DNA of 10,945 bases from Parachlorella kessleri. Taxonomy: Eukaryota > Chlorophyta > Trebouxiophyceae > Chlorellales > Chlorellaceae. Position numbers and translations under genes: made by a program. The DNA is taken from assembly GCA_001598975.1 (NCBI GenBank), contig BBXU01002890.1:1-10945 (forward strand), given 5' to 3'. The notes under the pieces are model-generated. The model had not been told where the DNA came from, did no database searches, and worked only from the letters and a program-made list of their open reading frames with translations. Of the stretch, positions 1 to 8,932 are shown piece by piece. The first letter of the stretch is position 1, and every line of letters begins with the position of its first letter.

Positions 1-42
1 AAACTCCGAACCCACCCCCCCTCCCCCTCTCCCCCCGAGCAG

Positions 43-1845
43 GCCCTTCAGCACCTGATGAAGGCCCAGAAGGTGGCCTACGACTTTGAGTACTTCTCCC
101 TGGACCAGCCCGCGGACGCGCCCGTCACCGTGCTGAGCCACGGCCGCAGCCTGCTGCGCGAGGCGCCGCTGACCGTGCTGCCGCTGCGGCCCGCGGCGCC
201 GCTAGGTGCGCTGTGGGTGTGTGCAGGGGAACAACAAGGAGGTCTTTATGCGTGTCTCACATGGTGTCGTAATGGTGGGAGGGGTGGGCGTGGGGTGTGT
301 ACGGAAGAAGGAGGGGGGGGGATGTCTCAGAAGGGACACCCATGCTGACCTTGATGTGCTTGAGGCCCGGGTCGCCGCGAGGTGCGCCCACAATGCGGCT
401 GGACGTCAGTGGCCAGTGCACTGAGTATAACGACTCCTAGGGGGCGGCACCTTGCTGCCTCTGCCGCCCGGGGGCACCGCTTGTGAGCAAAAAGGGCGAT
501 TCAACCGGCGGGGGCCGGAGGGAGCTGCCTGCTGTTGTCGAGGGGTGGTCGCATGACCCATATCACATAAGTATTACAGGCCACGCCTTGCCTCAGCCCA
601 TAGACTGGCAGCGCCTCGGCTGCTTGGCGCCTGCGCCCCGCTGCCCTGGCGTCCCCCCGCACCACCTCTCCACCTCGCGGCGCTGCTGCAGGGGACCCCG
701 TCTCAGTAGCCGGCGCCTGCGCCTCTGCTGACCTGGCGCCCCTGCGCACCTACCTGGCGGCGGCCCGGCGCCTGGACGTGACCATCGACCAAGAGACCGG
801 AGCGCTGCTGGAGAAAGGTGGGGTGCTGGACCGTGTGGGGCCGCTTGTCCATGCGTGTTGCCCATATCGTCCCTTTGCGGTACTACTACATCAGTCATAT
901 GCACAATAACAAAAGTGAGCTGCCCTGGAGGCGGCTGCCAGCTGTCCTGGAGACCCACAGCACGTATGCTAGCCTTTCGGCCAGCTGGCAACGCAGGCTG
1001 GACTGCAGCAGCGGGGGTACGAGAGTAGGGAGGGGTAGGGCAGGGCAATGTGGATGTTTGCAGGAAGGAGTGGCGAAAATTCCATGTGACGGGGCCTGGT
1101 GTCTGTCTGCCTTGGAGGATCTGTTTGCCTTATGGACTTCGTGGCTTCTACATGCCTCCCGATGACAACTTCAGTGGGTAGCCTGGCCGACCGGGCCCAC
1201 CCTGCTGTGCCCGCTGTGTCGCAGAGCTGGCATCTGCGCGCCAGAGGCGGCCCTCGCTGCTACAGGAGGAGCTGCACGGCTGGCTCAACGTGAGTGGAGT
1301 GGTCAGGCCCCGAGAGGCAGGGGCAGAGCAGGGGGGGGACTGCTTGCCAGCTGTGTCATGCAGCAGGGGCAGAGAAGGGGGGAGAGTTTGCACAACGGCC
1401 TAGGACAGACGGTGGAGTTCCACTGCCTGGGAAGGTAACAGCGGCGGGGGAGGGGGGGCATTAGCCTCCTTACAGCCAGCAGCACCCACGGAGTCCGGGG
1501 CCTGCATTGCTCTCCTGGCTCTCCAGCAAGTTCCCCTACGCTGCGCACTCTCTTGACCTGGGCGGGACGGGCCACCCGTTGCCTGTCTGCCCGGCGCCGA
1601 GACCAGCTTGACACCTTTCCATGGCTTGTTTCTGGCAGCGATTTGCAGGTGTCAGTAGATGGCAAATACCGCAGGAAGGGAGAATATACCACCCCCCCCC
1701 TTATGCGCCGCGCCTACAGGTGGCTCGCCTGGTGGCCGCCAGCTTTGGTGAGCCCAGCGTGGGCCCACAGCGCTGGGAGCACGCCATGGCGCTCGAGAGG
1801 CGCCGGCGCGAGCGGCTGCAGGCAGCAGGCATCAGCGCTGCCTGA
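43..1845 (+). CDS. MCMBP: MCM-binding protein (MCMBP/ETG1), C-terminal part, 4 exons; 5' end outside window
   Basis: MCMBP binds the MCM2-7 helicase in the nucleus and helps assemble it and remove it from chromatin; the Arabidopsis orthologue ETG1 supports replication and sister-chromatid cohesion (family knowledge). Proposed exons are 43-205, 692-817, 1225-1289 and 1720-1845 (TGA at 1843-1845), with phases 1, 1 and 0 at the three junctions. They give the last 159 residues. The first exon reads ALQHLMKAQKVAYDFEYF, then SHGRSLL, matching the family's conserved QKVxYDF and EGRSLL segments. Exon 2 carries LRTYLAAARRLDVTI. Exons 3 and 4 join as EELHGWLN-VARLVAASFGE and end in the usual Arg-rich tail (LERRRRERL). 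Introns are about 486, 407 and 430 bases. The acceptor of exon 2 is uncertain: AG ends at 691 and 706 give the same frame. The gene runs in from the left edge and converges on the SBP gene. I recognised the family from memory of its conserved C-terminus, so the identification is strong but not searched. Confidence 0.88.
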
Positions 1846-2726
1846 GGTCCACGGGAGGTGTTGGAAGGGAGCTGGCAGCTACAGAGAGAGCGACCCCCGG
1901 GGGCGGCTGCGCTGGGACCGTGGTATTAGCATGGGTGGCAGGTAGTGCGAAGAGGGAAGGAGAGCTTGGCTTGACTGACACGGCTGGATGCAGAATGGTA
2001 TGCTGTGGAGTGATATGGAAGTACCCAGGCGTGCAGCAGGGTGTGACTTTGAGACATGTAGGCAGTGGCATTGATAATGGCCCAGTCCTGGAAGAAAGGC
2101 AGCATGCAGCAGGGGCCTTGCTGCCGGCTGGCTGCTGAGTGCCTGTCAGGCGTCCAAGGGCAAGGCATGTTGGGGTCATGCTGGGGTCGATGGTGGCTAG
2201 GCATTGGCCTTGCACCTTGCTGGCCCCTCTGTGGTGGCGCGTCTGTGGTGGCCCCTCTGGCTTGAGGCCGGTGCTGGAGGGAGGGGGACATCTTGCTCCA
2301 GGTGTTGAGCTGTGGGTGTTGTGTGCTGCCAAGCTTGTCAGAGGGCAAGTGATGTACCCGCAACTGTTCAGTGTTACATGCCCACTAGCTTGTGTCATTG
2401 CACCAAACAGGCATTGTTCCTTTCCAGATTTACATCCCAAAGGCGGGTGACAGCTGGCGTGCATGATACCGTCTGATACCCAACACAACTCGTAGTAATC
2501 TGCTCCAAAGCGAAAGCGGACATGCAGGGCAGCATACTTGCTCTTAGTCACCGTTAGTCACCAGCCACATGCTGGCTTCTTGTCAAGCAGGAAGCCTCCA
2601 TGCAACATTGAGACGGGAACATGAAACTCAAGGGGAGAGTCACCACAACACAACATTAAGATAGTGCAACTCACGGATAACAGAGGACCCAGACTAGAGA
2701 ACCCCCGGGGAAGACTGCATGGGGGC

Positions 2727-2740
2727 GGGGGGGGGGGGGG
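2727..2740 (+). repeat. 14-base G homopolymer
   Basis: An uninterrupted run of 14 G follows GGGGGC at 2721-2726. It lies in the non-coding stretch between the convergent genes. It is a slippage-prone tract and could form a G-quadruplex on the + strand; the exact length may also be a sequencing artefact. Confidence 0.9.
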
Positions 2741-3093
2741 ATGTTCCAAAATTTCTTTACAGCACACCTCCAAGGAAGGACAGCAAGCCCTGGACAGACC
2801 ACCCAGTATCCAAGTACCCAACGATGACGATAGTGTTGCAACATCAGCCCGTACCATTCTCTGATCAGGCCTGCGCCTCTATAGGTAGTAGGTTGTGTGA
2901 GGAGAGGCAACCCCACAAAATGTGAACAAAGGGGACTCCATGCAGGGAAGACCTGGGTAGCAGCCCTTCCATAGCAAAATGATTATAACATCGGGATCTA
3001 AAACGGATCTAAAAGGCCGGCAGACAGGCACACTCGTTCATTAGCAGGGGCACAACATGCATTACCAAACCGTCTTTGCAAACAGAAAGTGAC

Positions 3094-3098
3094 TGTAA
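3094..3098 (+). other. Possible poly(A) signal TGTAA for the MCMBP gene
   Basis: This is the first TGTAA I found on the + strand after the MCMBP stop at 1845. TGTAA is the usual poly(A) signal in Chlamydomonas and its relatives. Using it would mean a 3' UTR of about 1.25 kb, long but not unheard of in these algae. A five-base motif is expected by chance in a region this size, so the assignment is weak. Confidence 0.25.
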
Positions 3099-3857
3099 CA
3101 GAAGCCAAGGTAGAACGACCCAAGAACAGCCGGCAGTTATGATTTGTCATAAATAATTTCGGCCACAATGTAGCAAGGGTTCACTACGCAGGGGAGGTAT
3201 TGATGGGAGGGGCGCAGAGTGGGGAATAACTTAGGGATATGCAATGCAGGAGGTGCTAGATCAGACGGAAGCGCAAAACACAAACTTTCTCCAACCAGCT
3301 GATCATGCGACATCTAAACTCTTCATGCGTGGGAAAACTTCAACCGTGAAACCCTGCTCTGGCGCTGCTTGCATCTGACAACACCTCAGGACCAATATAA
3401 GTCCAGCGAGCCTGCAGCTTCTATGCGAACGGCACAGCATGCAAATCACAGGCACGTGAACAGTCAGGGCAACGTCCCTGCCAGCTGAACCGCCTTCGTG
3501 TTGGTTGTAGAACATAGCCTGCCAGTCCCGAGACCAGCCTCATAAGCACTGCACAGCCTGCCCCTAGAGCAGCAGGATGCTAACACGCTGGATGGACGCC
3601 ATTGGTGGAAGTCGCATTGGAACAGAAAGGGGAAAACAGCAGGCACAGTATGCTGAACCCTCCAAAACATAACAGATACTCAACCCCCAAGCCCAGCTGA
3701 AGAACAAGCAAAGGTGGGAACTCGCAGGACTCACTAGCGGTGCATGCCATTCGCTGTGGGATCAGGGCAGAAAGCGAGCGCTAACACCAGTCCGTCAGAC
3801 CCGTCATGTCCTACTGGGCCCAGCACCACTTGTAGCACTGGGCCGGCAACACCCCTC

Positions 3858-3862
3858 TTACA
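3858..3862 (-). other. Probable poly(A) signal TGTAA of the SBP-box gene
   Basis: Reads TGTAA on the minus strand (TTACA on +), the first such motif found downstream of the SBP-gene stop at 4162-4164. It implies a 3' UTR of about 300 bases, with cleavage a little below 3850. Confidence 0.5.
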
Positions 3863-4161
3863 CTTGGCATTTCTAAGCCCTTGCATGCATGTATGTACAG
3901 GGAGTCGCTCAGGGCAGCGACACAGCTCAGAAGCTCTAGCAGACCCTGGCTTGCAGCATTTAGATTGGCAAATTCAAATTGCAGCCCTCGTCAGTGTATG
4001 CTTCGCCCACTGGGGGCCACGCTCGGTTGAGCAGACGCGGCACTAGTACATCGCAACAAAGCATAGTACTCTTTGCTCACCTTGCCAAGCCCAAACTATG
4101 CAACCACCTCGAAGGGCCCGTACTACCCTAGTCGTCAGAGCGCCTAGCAAGTCCACACACC

Positions 4162-7100
4162 TCACACCGCCGCAAGCAGCAGCGCTGAGTCAGCCCTGAT
4201 GATCCTCCCTTTCAGCACACCGCCCGCCTGCCGCCCCTGGCCGGCCAAGAACACGCTGTGCGTGCTGGCTGAGGTGTCATCGCACAGCACAGCGGCTGAG
4301 TCGCACCGGCGTGCTGCACACATGCTGGAGCCCTGGAAGCCGTGGGGGGTTGAGGCAGCAGCTGGGGAGAGGGAGATTGCACTCTGCTTCAGAGGAGACG
4401 CCCCCTGGTCACCGCTCCAGACAGTGGTGAATGGTCCTGCAGAAGTGCTGGCAGGGGCCTGTGCGCCAGCGACGCCCGCAAGAGTGTCCAGCTGCTGCTG
4501 ATGCTTGGGGGTTGGAGGGAAGAAGGGGGAGGAGTGTTGCCCAGCGGACAGAATGGGCTGGAACACCGAGGTCAAGGGACAGGCGGGGGCAGTGGGGGCG
4601 GCAGTGGGCGCTGCTGGCTGAGGCTGGAAACTGTCAGCAGCGTGGGCGCTGGCGCCAGGGGCACTGTGCTGACACCTCAGCCAAGAGTGATGCAGCCCGC
4701 CGACACCCGTCTGGCAGGGAGTGCTGCTCCCAGCGCTGGCCATAGTGACCTCAAAGACGCTGCCGGTCGGCAGCGACGACGCATGCTGCGCATGCTGTGC
4801 GCTGGGTGTGGCGTGCCTCGCTGGCGCCAGCAGGCGCATGTGAACCACCACGCGCTCTGGATCCCAGCGTTCTGGCTGCGCACCTCCTGTGCAGCCAGCC
4901 ACAGCATGCACAGCATGCTGTTGCTCCCAGCTGAGGTGGCAGTGAGGTGATGGCGGGTAGGGCTGCTGGCAGTCACCCGCCCCAAACACCCCGCTGCCGA
5001 TATCTCCTACTGACAGTGGCACCAGCTGGTGGTCAGTAACTCCACCCTTGGGGCTGCTGACGGGGCAGAAGCGGCCGGCATGGTTGCTGCCGTGCTGGTA
5101 GCTGACCCCGTGAGGGCTCTGGGAGTGGTGGCCGTGGGATGCTGCTGCTCCTGCTTGGTAGCCCATGGCGGAGTCTGGGGGGTGGGGAGGGTAGAAGGAA
5201 GGCGGGGCCGGCAACTCAGCCTGGAGCAGAGCAGAAGCAAGTACTGTTCTACAAAAGTTTGTTACTTTGTGGACTCTCTGCTGAGCCATCCAGTGGCAAG
5301 TCATTCAAATGTTGCGGGGCCCTCCATCACAAGGTTTACAGGAGCCGGGCATCGCGCTTGCAGCATCCCACAGATATCGGGCGTCGATGCACCCCAACAA
5401 TAACCAGTTTAAACCCAGATGAGGGTACCCCCCAATGACAGCAATAGGACAATATACCTTGCAGGCTGCGCTGACCCAGTCCACAACTCTGTACATTCCA
5501 GCCTTCCCCCCTGCGCCACTATCCGTAAGCTACCCCGGCAGCACCTTGTCTTCTGGTAGTGATACTACGTCTCAAGCAGCCCATGACAAACTCTGCCCAC
5601 CTCAGCAAGAAGGAAGTCGGGCACGTCGAAGGGCAGGTCCTCGGGCAGGGGCTCAGCAGGCTCAGCAGGCGGCGGGAACGACTCATGCAGCACATCGTTA
5701 GAGCCCTGCTTCTCCAGGCAGTGGCTTCTGGGACAGCCACCCAGCAGCAGGGGCTCCCCCCAGCCGTGCCCCGGCAGTGTCGGCAGCACCAGCAGCAGCT
5801 CGTCCGCGTCCAGCTGGCAGTCCTGCACAGCATGGAAAGCAGGTGTAAGTACAGCCAGTCAGGGCCCCGGCAGTGTCGGCAGCATTAGCAGCAGCTTGTC
5901 CGCCCCGTCCATGTGGCAGTCCTGAGGGGCATGACAGTAACCGACTGCACACTCAGTCAGAGCCCAGGAGTGCAGCACACGTTGCATGAGCGACATTGCA
6001 ACGCCACGCTTTGTGTGGCGTGCACCGCGCTGGCAGCGCCATGCCTCCCAGTATCATAACGCTCTGCACGCTGCAGGCACCAGAGAAGTCTGTCACAGCT
6101 CTGATGCCCATGCCCCAGCAGTGCCTCGGCCATGCCAGAAAGCTTACCTCCTCCTTCAAGGCAGCCCTGTCATGGGCACTTAGAGGATCAGATGCCCTGG
6201 TGCCCTCCCCTTGTGGCGGGAAGCCTGCTGCCTCTGAAGCGTGAGGCGCAGGGGATGTAAGAGGGCGCCGCTTCTCAACCAGGCGTCCTACGGGCTGCAG
6301 AGGCAAACAGGACATTAAGTTGACCCTCAACATGTGTGTGGTTGACCCTCTGGATGCCACCAAGCGCACGGGCAACATTGCTAGGTAGCTTGCAAGCGCG
6401 GGTGGAACGGCTTGGCGCGTGTTTGATGGCATGTGGGCATGGGGCACCGTTGCTCACATCTTGCCACTCGGGGGTTGCCCTTTGCTCCTGCAGGCGTTGC
6501 CCCCCTGCGACGCTCAACCTGCTGACAGCCAGCGGGGCCTGTACCCTGACAGGGGCCAACCCCCGCACCTGGGGCTCCTCCGGTTTCACCCCCAGCTGCT
6601 GCTCTTCCTCCTTCACCGCTGCCTTACCCCACTTCGACTCAGGAGCGTCTGACTGGGCCCCAGCGTCAATAGCAGGGCTGCTGCTGCCCGCTGGGCACCC
6701 TTTCGGCGCACCGCCATCTGCTGCAGCCGCCTGCTCTGCATGCTCTCCACCCAATGGGCCTGCGGTGCCTTGGCTGCTGCCGCTGTTTGCAGCGACCACT
6801 GCCACTGAGGCATGGCTTGCGATCTCCTCCACTCCCCCTTGCCCCTCCTCAGCGTCTTCTTCTGAGTCGTCCTCTGAGTCATCCTCGGACCTGGATGAGT
6901 CACCATTCTCCCAGTCGCTGCCGGGCACCCTGCCGCGGCCCCGCTGGCTGCCCTGCCCGCCGCGGCCGCCCCTACGGCGGCAAAACAAGGCTGCTCACTC
7001 TGTTGGATGTGCAGAATAGGGAGCAGCACAGACTTCAATCATGGTGGCCGCACTGGCAGCCAGGCAGCCAGGCGAGCCAGGGCCATTCGTGTTTGGCTCA

Positions 7101-8081
7101 TGAAGCCCGTCTTCATACACGGTTCCCCATTGGGCTGAGGGGTGTTGGTGTTGCTGCATGAGCTCATGTGGCCATGCAGCACATGGATGCATTGCACCCA
7201 CTGGTGACCCACCTGCGCCTGGCCTTGTGCCGCTTCAGCTTGTCCTTGCAGCTGCGCTGGTTGCCTTGGAAGGCACTCAGCAGGTGGAACCGCCCACATT
7301 GCTGCAAGAGCATGGGTGTGTGCCGGGGTGTGAGCCTCTGGGTAGTCACTAGGGACACGGCGTCCGTAACATGATGCAGACTAGTGCTTCTGCATGGTGT
7401 GACTACCCTGACTGCAAGTCCCTGTAGCCATGCTGGAGTTCCAATACAAGCGCCAAAGGCCAACTTCTTGCCATCCTCCAAGGTGGCTGCCAGTCATGGC
7501 CTGAGGCCCTGACGCATGGGGCTAGTCGACCTAGCCCACCCACCTGGCAGAAGCGCTGCTGCCTGTCACCAATCAGCAGGCACGGCTCCACGCTGTGCTG
7601 GCGGCATATTCGGTAGCGGAGGTAGTAATGCTTGGCACCTAATAGCTCTTCACCGCAGCCATTCACCTGCAAGGAAGGAACGCACACCAAGCAGAGCAGA
7701 TATTCGTCGCATGGGAGACGTCAAGGTAGCACCTGAGACGACGGGCAGAGCCATGCATCAGCCCCATCCCCGATACTTGGACGAATGACAACGCGCATGG
7801 CAGACGGAGCATCTCCCCATGCAGAACTCAAGCTGGACAGCATGGAAGCTCTGCAACTAGTAGCGGCACCATTCTAGCTGAGGGTTTGTGTACCAGCCGG
7901 CTCAGTGCCCAGGCGTGTCCAAGGCTTAATTCTCCATGCGCCGATCGACATGCACCATTAAAGCCTGATGATTTTTCATGGGCCTTCTGGTCGCACGACG
8001 AACCTGGCAGAGGACACTTGTACGCTTCTTCCGCCCAGGCTTGCCTCGGGGCTTTGCCCGCAACCCCAAGGGGTCTTCCAT
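4162..8081 (-). CDS. SBP-box (SQUAMOSA promoter-binding-like) transcription factor, 7 exons, complete, 743 aa
   Basis: SBP proteins are nuclear transcription factors of the green lineage that bind DNA with a GTAC core through a two-zinc domain. Exons in order of transcription: 8004-8081, 7544-7666, 7213-7301, 6458-6971, 6148-6294, 5601-5822, 4162-5220. All introns are GT-AG and all phases agree; only the exon 3/4 junction falls inside a codon. The total is 744 codons with TGA. The start ATG at 8079-8081 has an in-frame TGA seven codons upstream. Layout: SBP domain, residues 25-97; basic KLKRHKARRR, 88-97, continuing into an RG-rich tract to about 111; Glu/Asp/Ser tract, about 118-146; Ala/Gly/Glu-rich linker; acidic-hydrophobic module, 318-391; Pro/Ala/His/Gln/Ser-rich tail, 392-743. 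There is no sign of the ankyrin repeats of CRR1-type copper regulators, so target genes cannot be named. The long last exon contains no strong internal donor, but its 3' end is the least certain part. It converges with the MCMBP gene and lies downstream of the C2 gene on the same strand. Confidence 0.9.
5601..5822 (-). other. SBP gene exon 6: acidic-hydrophobic module, candidate activation region
   Basis: This exon follows a good acceptor (GCTGTGCAG) and ends at GAG before GTGGGC, both in phase 0. It encodes residues 318-391. It starts DCQLDADELLLVLPTLPG and ends LPEDLPFDVPDFLLAE, alternating acidic residues with Leu, Phe and Val as many activation domains do. The activation role is inference. 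Its first 57-60 bases are the source of the upstream partial copy at 5859-5921. Confidence 0.75.
5765..5921 (-). repeat. Two-copy tandem duplication of an intron 3' end plus exon 5' end in the SBP gene
   Basis: The copy with acceptor edge at 5921 lies 99 bases upstream, in transcription order, of the real exon 6 acceptor edge at 5822. Both follow CAG and start GACTGCCA. The extra copy reads DCHMDGADKLLLMLPTLPGP then TGA at 5859-5861, against DCQLDADELLLVLPTLPG in the real exon. The difference includes a 3-base insertion that keeps the frame. The intronic flanks are much more diverged than the exonic part. Confidence 0.88.
7213..8009 (-). other. SBP zinc-binding domain, spread over exons 1-3
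   Basis: First zinc site: C25, C30, C47 and H50, spacing Cx4Cx16Cx2H, with CQVNGC split by intron 1 after the Gln. Second site: C66, C69, H73 and C85, spacing Cx2Cx3Hx11C, with FCQ-QCGRFH split by intron 2. Both spacings match the canonical SBP fold. The domain ends in the basic RSCKDKLKRHKARRR, which carries the usual bipartite nuclear-localisation and DNA-contact residues. The common HRVC motif reads YRIC here, a His-to-Tyr change at a position that is not a zinc ligand. Confidence 0.95.
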
Positions 8082-8545
8082 CGCTTCAACAAGCTCAAAT
8101 CAACCACACCACAGTAACAGTGAGCACAGAAGGTAGACAGGCCGCCCCAAAAAACCTAGGACAGCAAATCTAGGACACGATCACAACGAGTGGTGAGAAG
8201 GCGTGTCGTACTTTCTAAGCCGAGCGCTGGCCTAGTCTTCCCCTTCTTTACACAGACATGTAATGCAACAAAGCAGCACGGTATAACCAGGTAATAGGGA
8301 AGGCCTTCATGTGAGCCCAGGGAAGGTTGCACATACCACAAGCTGCCCTTTCGGCCAGGCCCATTAACGCGGGTTGCACCCACCACGCCCAAGAGCGATG
8401 GTAGGCAGCACCCCATTTCCACAGTGGCATGCCGGTGAGGGTCATTTATGAGTTGAATATCCCAATAAGAATTAGCAAGCGGATTTACCAGCATGGGCAG
8501 CAACAGCAACTGATACCAAAGCGCCCCTCAACTGTGTAACTGATT

Positions 8546-8584
8546 GGCGTCCCCACAGGGACTAGTAGTCCCTGTGGGGACGCC
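8546..8584. repeat. Perfect 39-base palindrome, 19-base arms with a 1-base centre
   Basis: The left arm is GGCGTCCCCACAGGGACTA, the centre is G, and the right arm is its exact reverse complement. It would form a very stable hairpin in DNA or RNA. It lies about 465 bases upstream of the SBP-gene ATG and about 220 bases beyond the C2-gene poly(A) signal. No target-site duplication or transposase is visible next to it. Confidence 0.95.
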
Positions 8585-8636
8585 TGGCACCGTGCCACCT
8601 GCCCCCTGGCACCTGGCTCCTGGCACCTGCCCCCCG
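8584..8636. repeat. Cluster of CTGGCACC direct repeats abutting the palindrome
   Basis: CTGGCACC occurs at 8584-8591, 8606-8613 and 8620-8627, with CACCTGCCCCC following two of the copies. GGCACCGTGCC at 8586-8596 is itself a small inverted repeat. The cluster begins on the last base of the 39-base palindrome. Confidence 0.8.
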
Positions 8637-8800
8637 ACACACTGCAGAAAAAACTGAGAGGCAGCCCTCAGGGGAAGTGATCCTCGAAACCCTCATACAA
8701 TGGTAGAGCATCACCAAATGAATTTCCCAAAAGCGTTCATTCCACAGCATCCCAGCAGCATGGGGACACCTCGTGGCCATATGTAATGCATTCTGTCACT

Positions 8801-8805
8801 TTACA
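8801..8805 (-). other. Probable poly(A) signal TGTAA of the C2-domain gene
   Basis: TGTAA on the minus strand (TTACA on +), 128 bases after the TAA stop at 8933-8935. Distance and motif fit a volvocine-type 3' end, with cleavage expected around 8785-8790. Confidence 0.6.
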
Positions 8806-8932
8806 GCACACTGTGCAAGTCACAGCTCCCAGCTCAGCTCCGCTGCAGCACTGGTCGATAACGATGTTGATTTTTGATAATTGCAGAACACCCCAAGTTG
8901 CATCCCAGGCACGCCGCTGCTGTGTAACAAAG

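Larger units (their letters stand above)
1846..4161. other. 2.3 kb gene-free stretch between convergent genes (3' UTRs and intergenic)
   Basis: No reading frame here shows a recognisable motif, consistent codon use or a chain of phase-compatible splice sites. The DNA becomes visibly less GC-rich after about 2450. It holds a 14-G homopolymer (2727-2740), a short direct repeat of GGATCTAAAA (about 2994-3015) and a repeated GTTAGTCACC near 2548-2563. It presumably contains the 3' UTRs of the MCMBP gene and of the SBP gene. I see no tRNA, rRNA or transposon signature. Confidence 0.6.
8082..8932. promoter_or_regulatory. Intergenic region: SBP-gene 5' flank and 3' UTR of the C2 gene
   Basis: This 850-base interval separates the SBP-gene start (8081) from the C2-gene stop (8933-8935). 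The right 130-150 bases should be C2-gene 3' UTR and the rest the SBP-gene 5' UTR and promoter. One GTAC, the core bound by SBP proteins, lies at 8208-8211, 127 bases before the ATG; a single copy is expected by chance. No TATA box or coding exon could be assigned. The palindrome at 8546-8584 is the most distinctive element. Confidence 0.55.

Noticed and set aside
1321..1386. Repeated GCAGGGGCAGAG in the last MCMBP intron
   Set aside because: Two short purine-rich copies in an intron of biased composition; no further structure was found.
1832..2551. A 239-codon open frame on the minus strand just after the MCMBP stop
   Set aside because: It overlaps the end of the MCMBP exon, has no recognisable motif, and much of it is compositionally biased Pro/Ser/Thr. 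The stretch near its start (residues about 5-30) looks slightly protein-like, but nothing else supports it.
5469..5500. Possible mini-exon in SBP intron 6 (acceptor TACAG, donor GTATAT)
   Set aside because: It is 32 bases, which would break the phase-0 join between exons 6 and 7.
8208..8211. GTAC upstream of the SBP gene as an autoregulatory site
   Set aside because: A four-base core is expected about once per 256 bases; one copy carries no weight.
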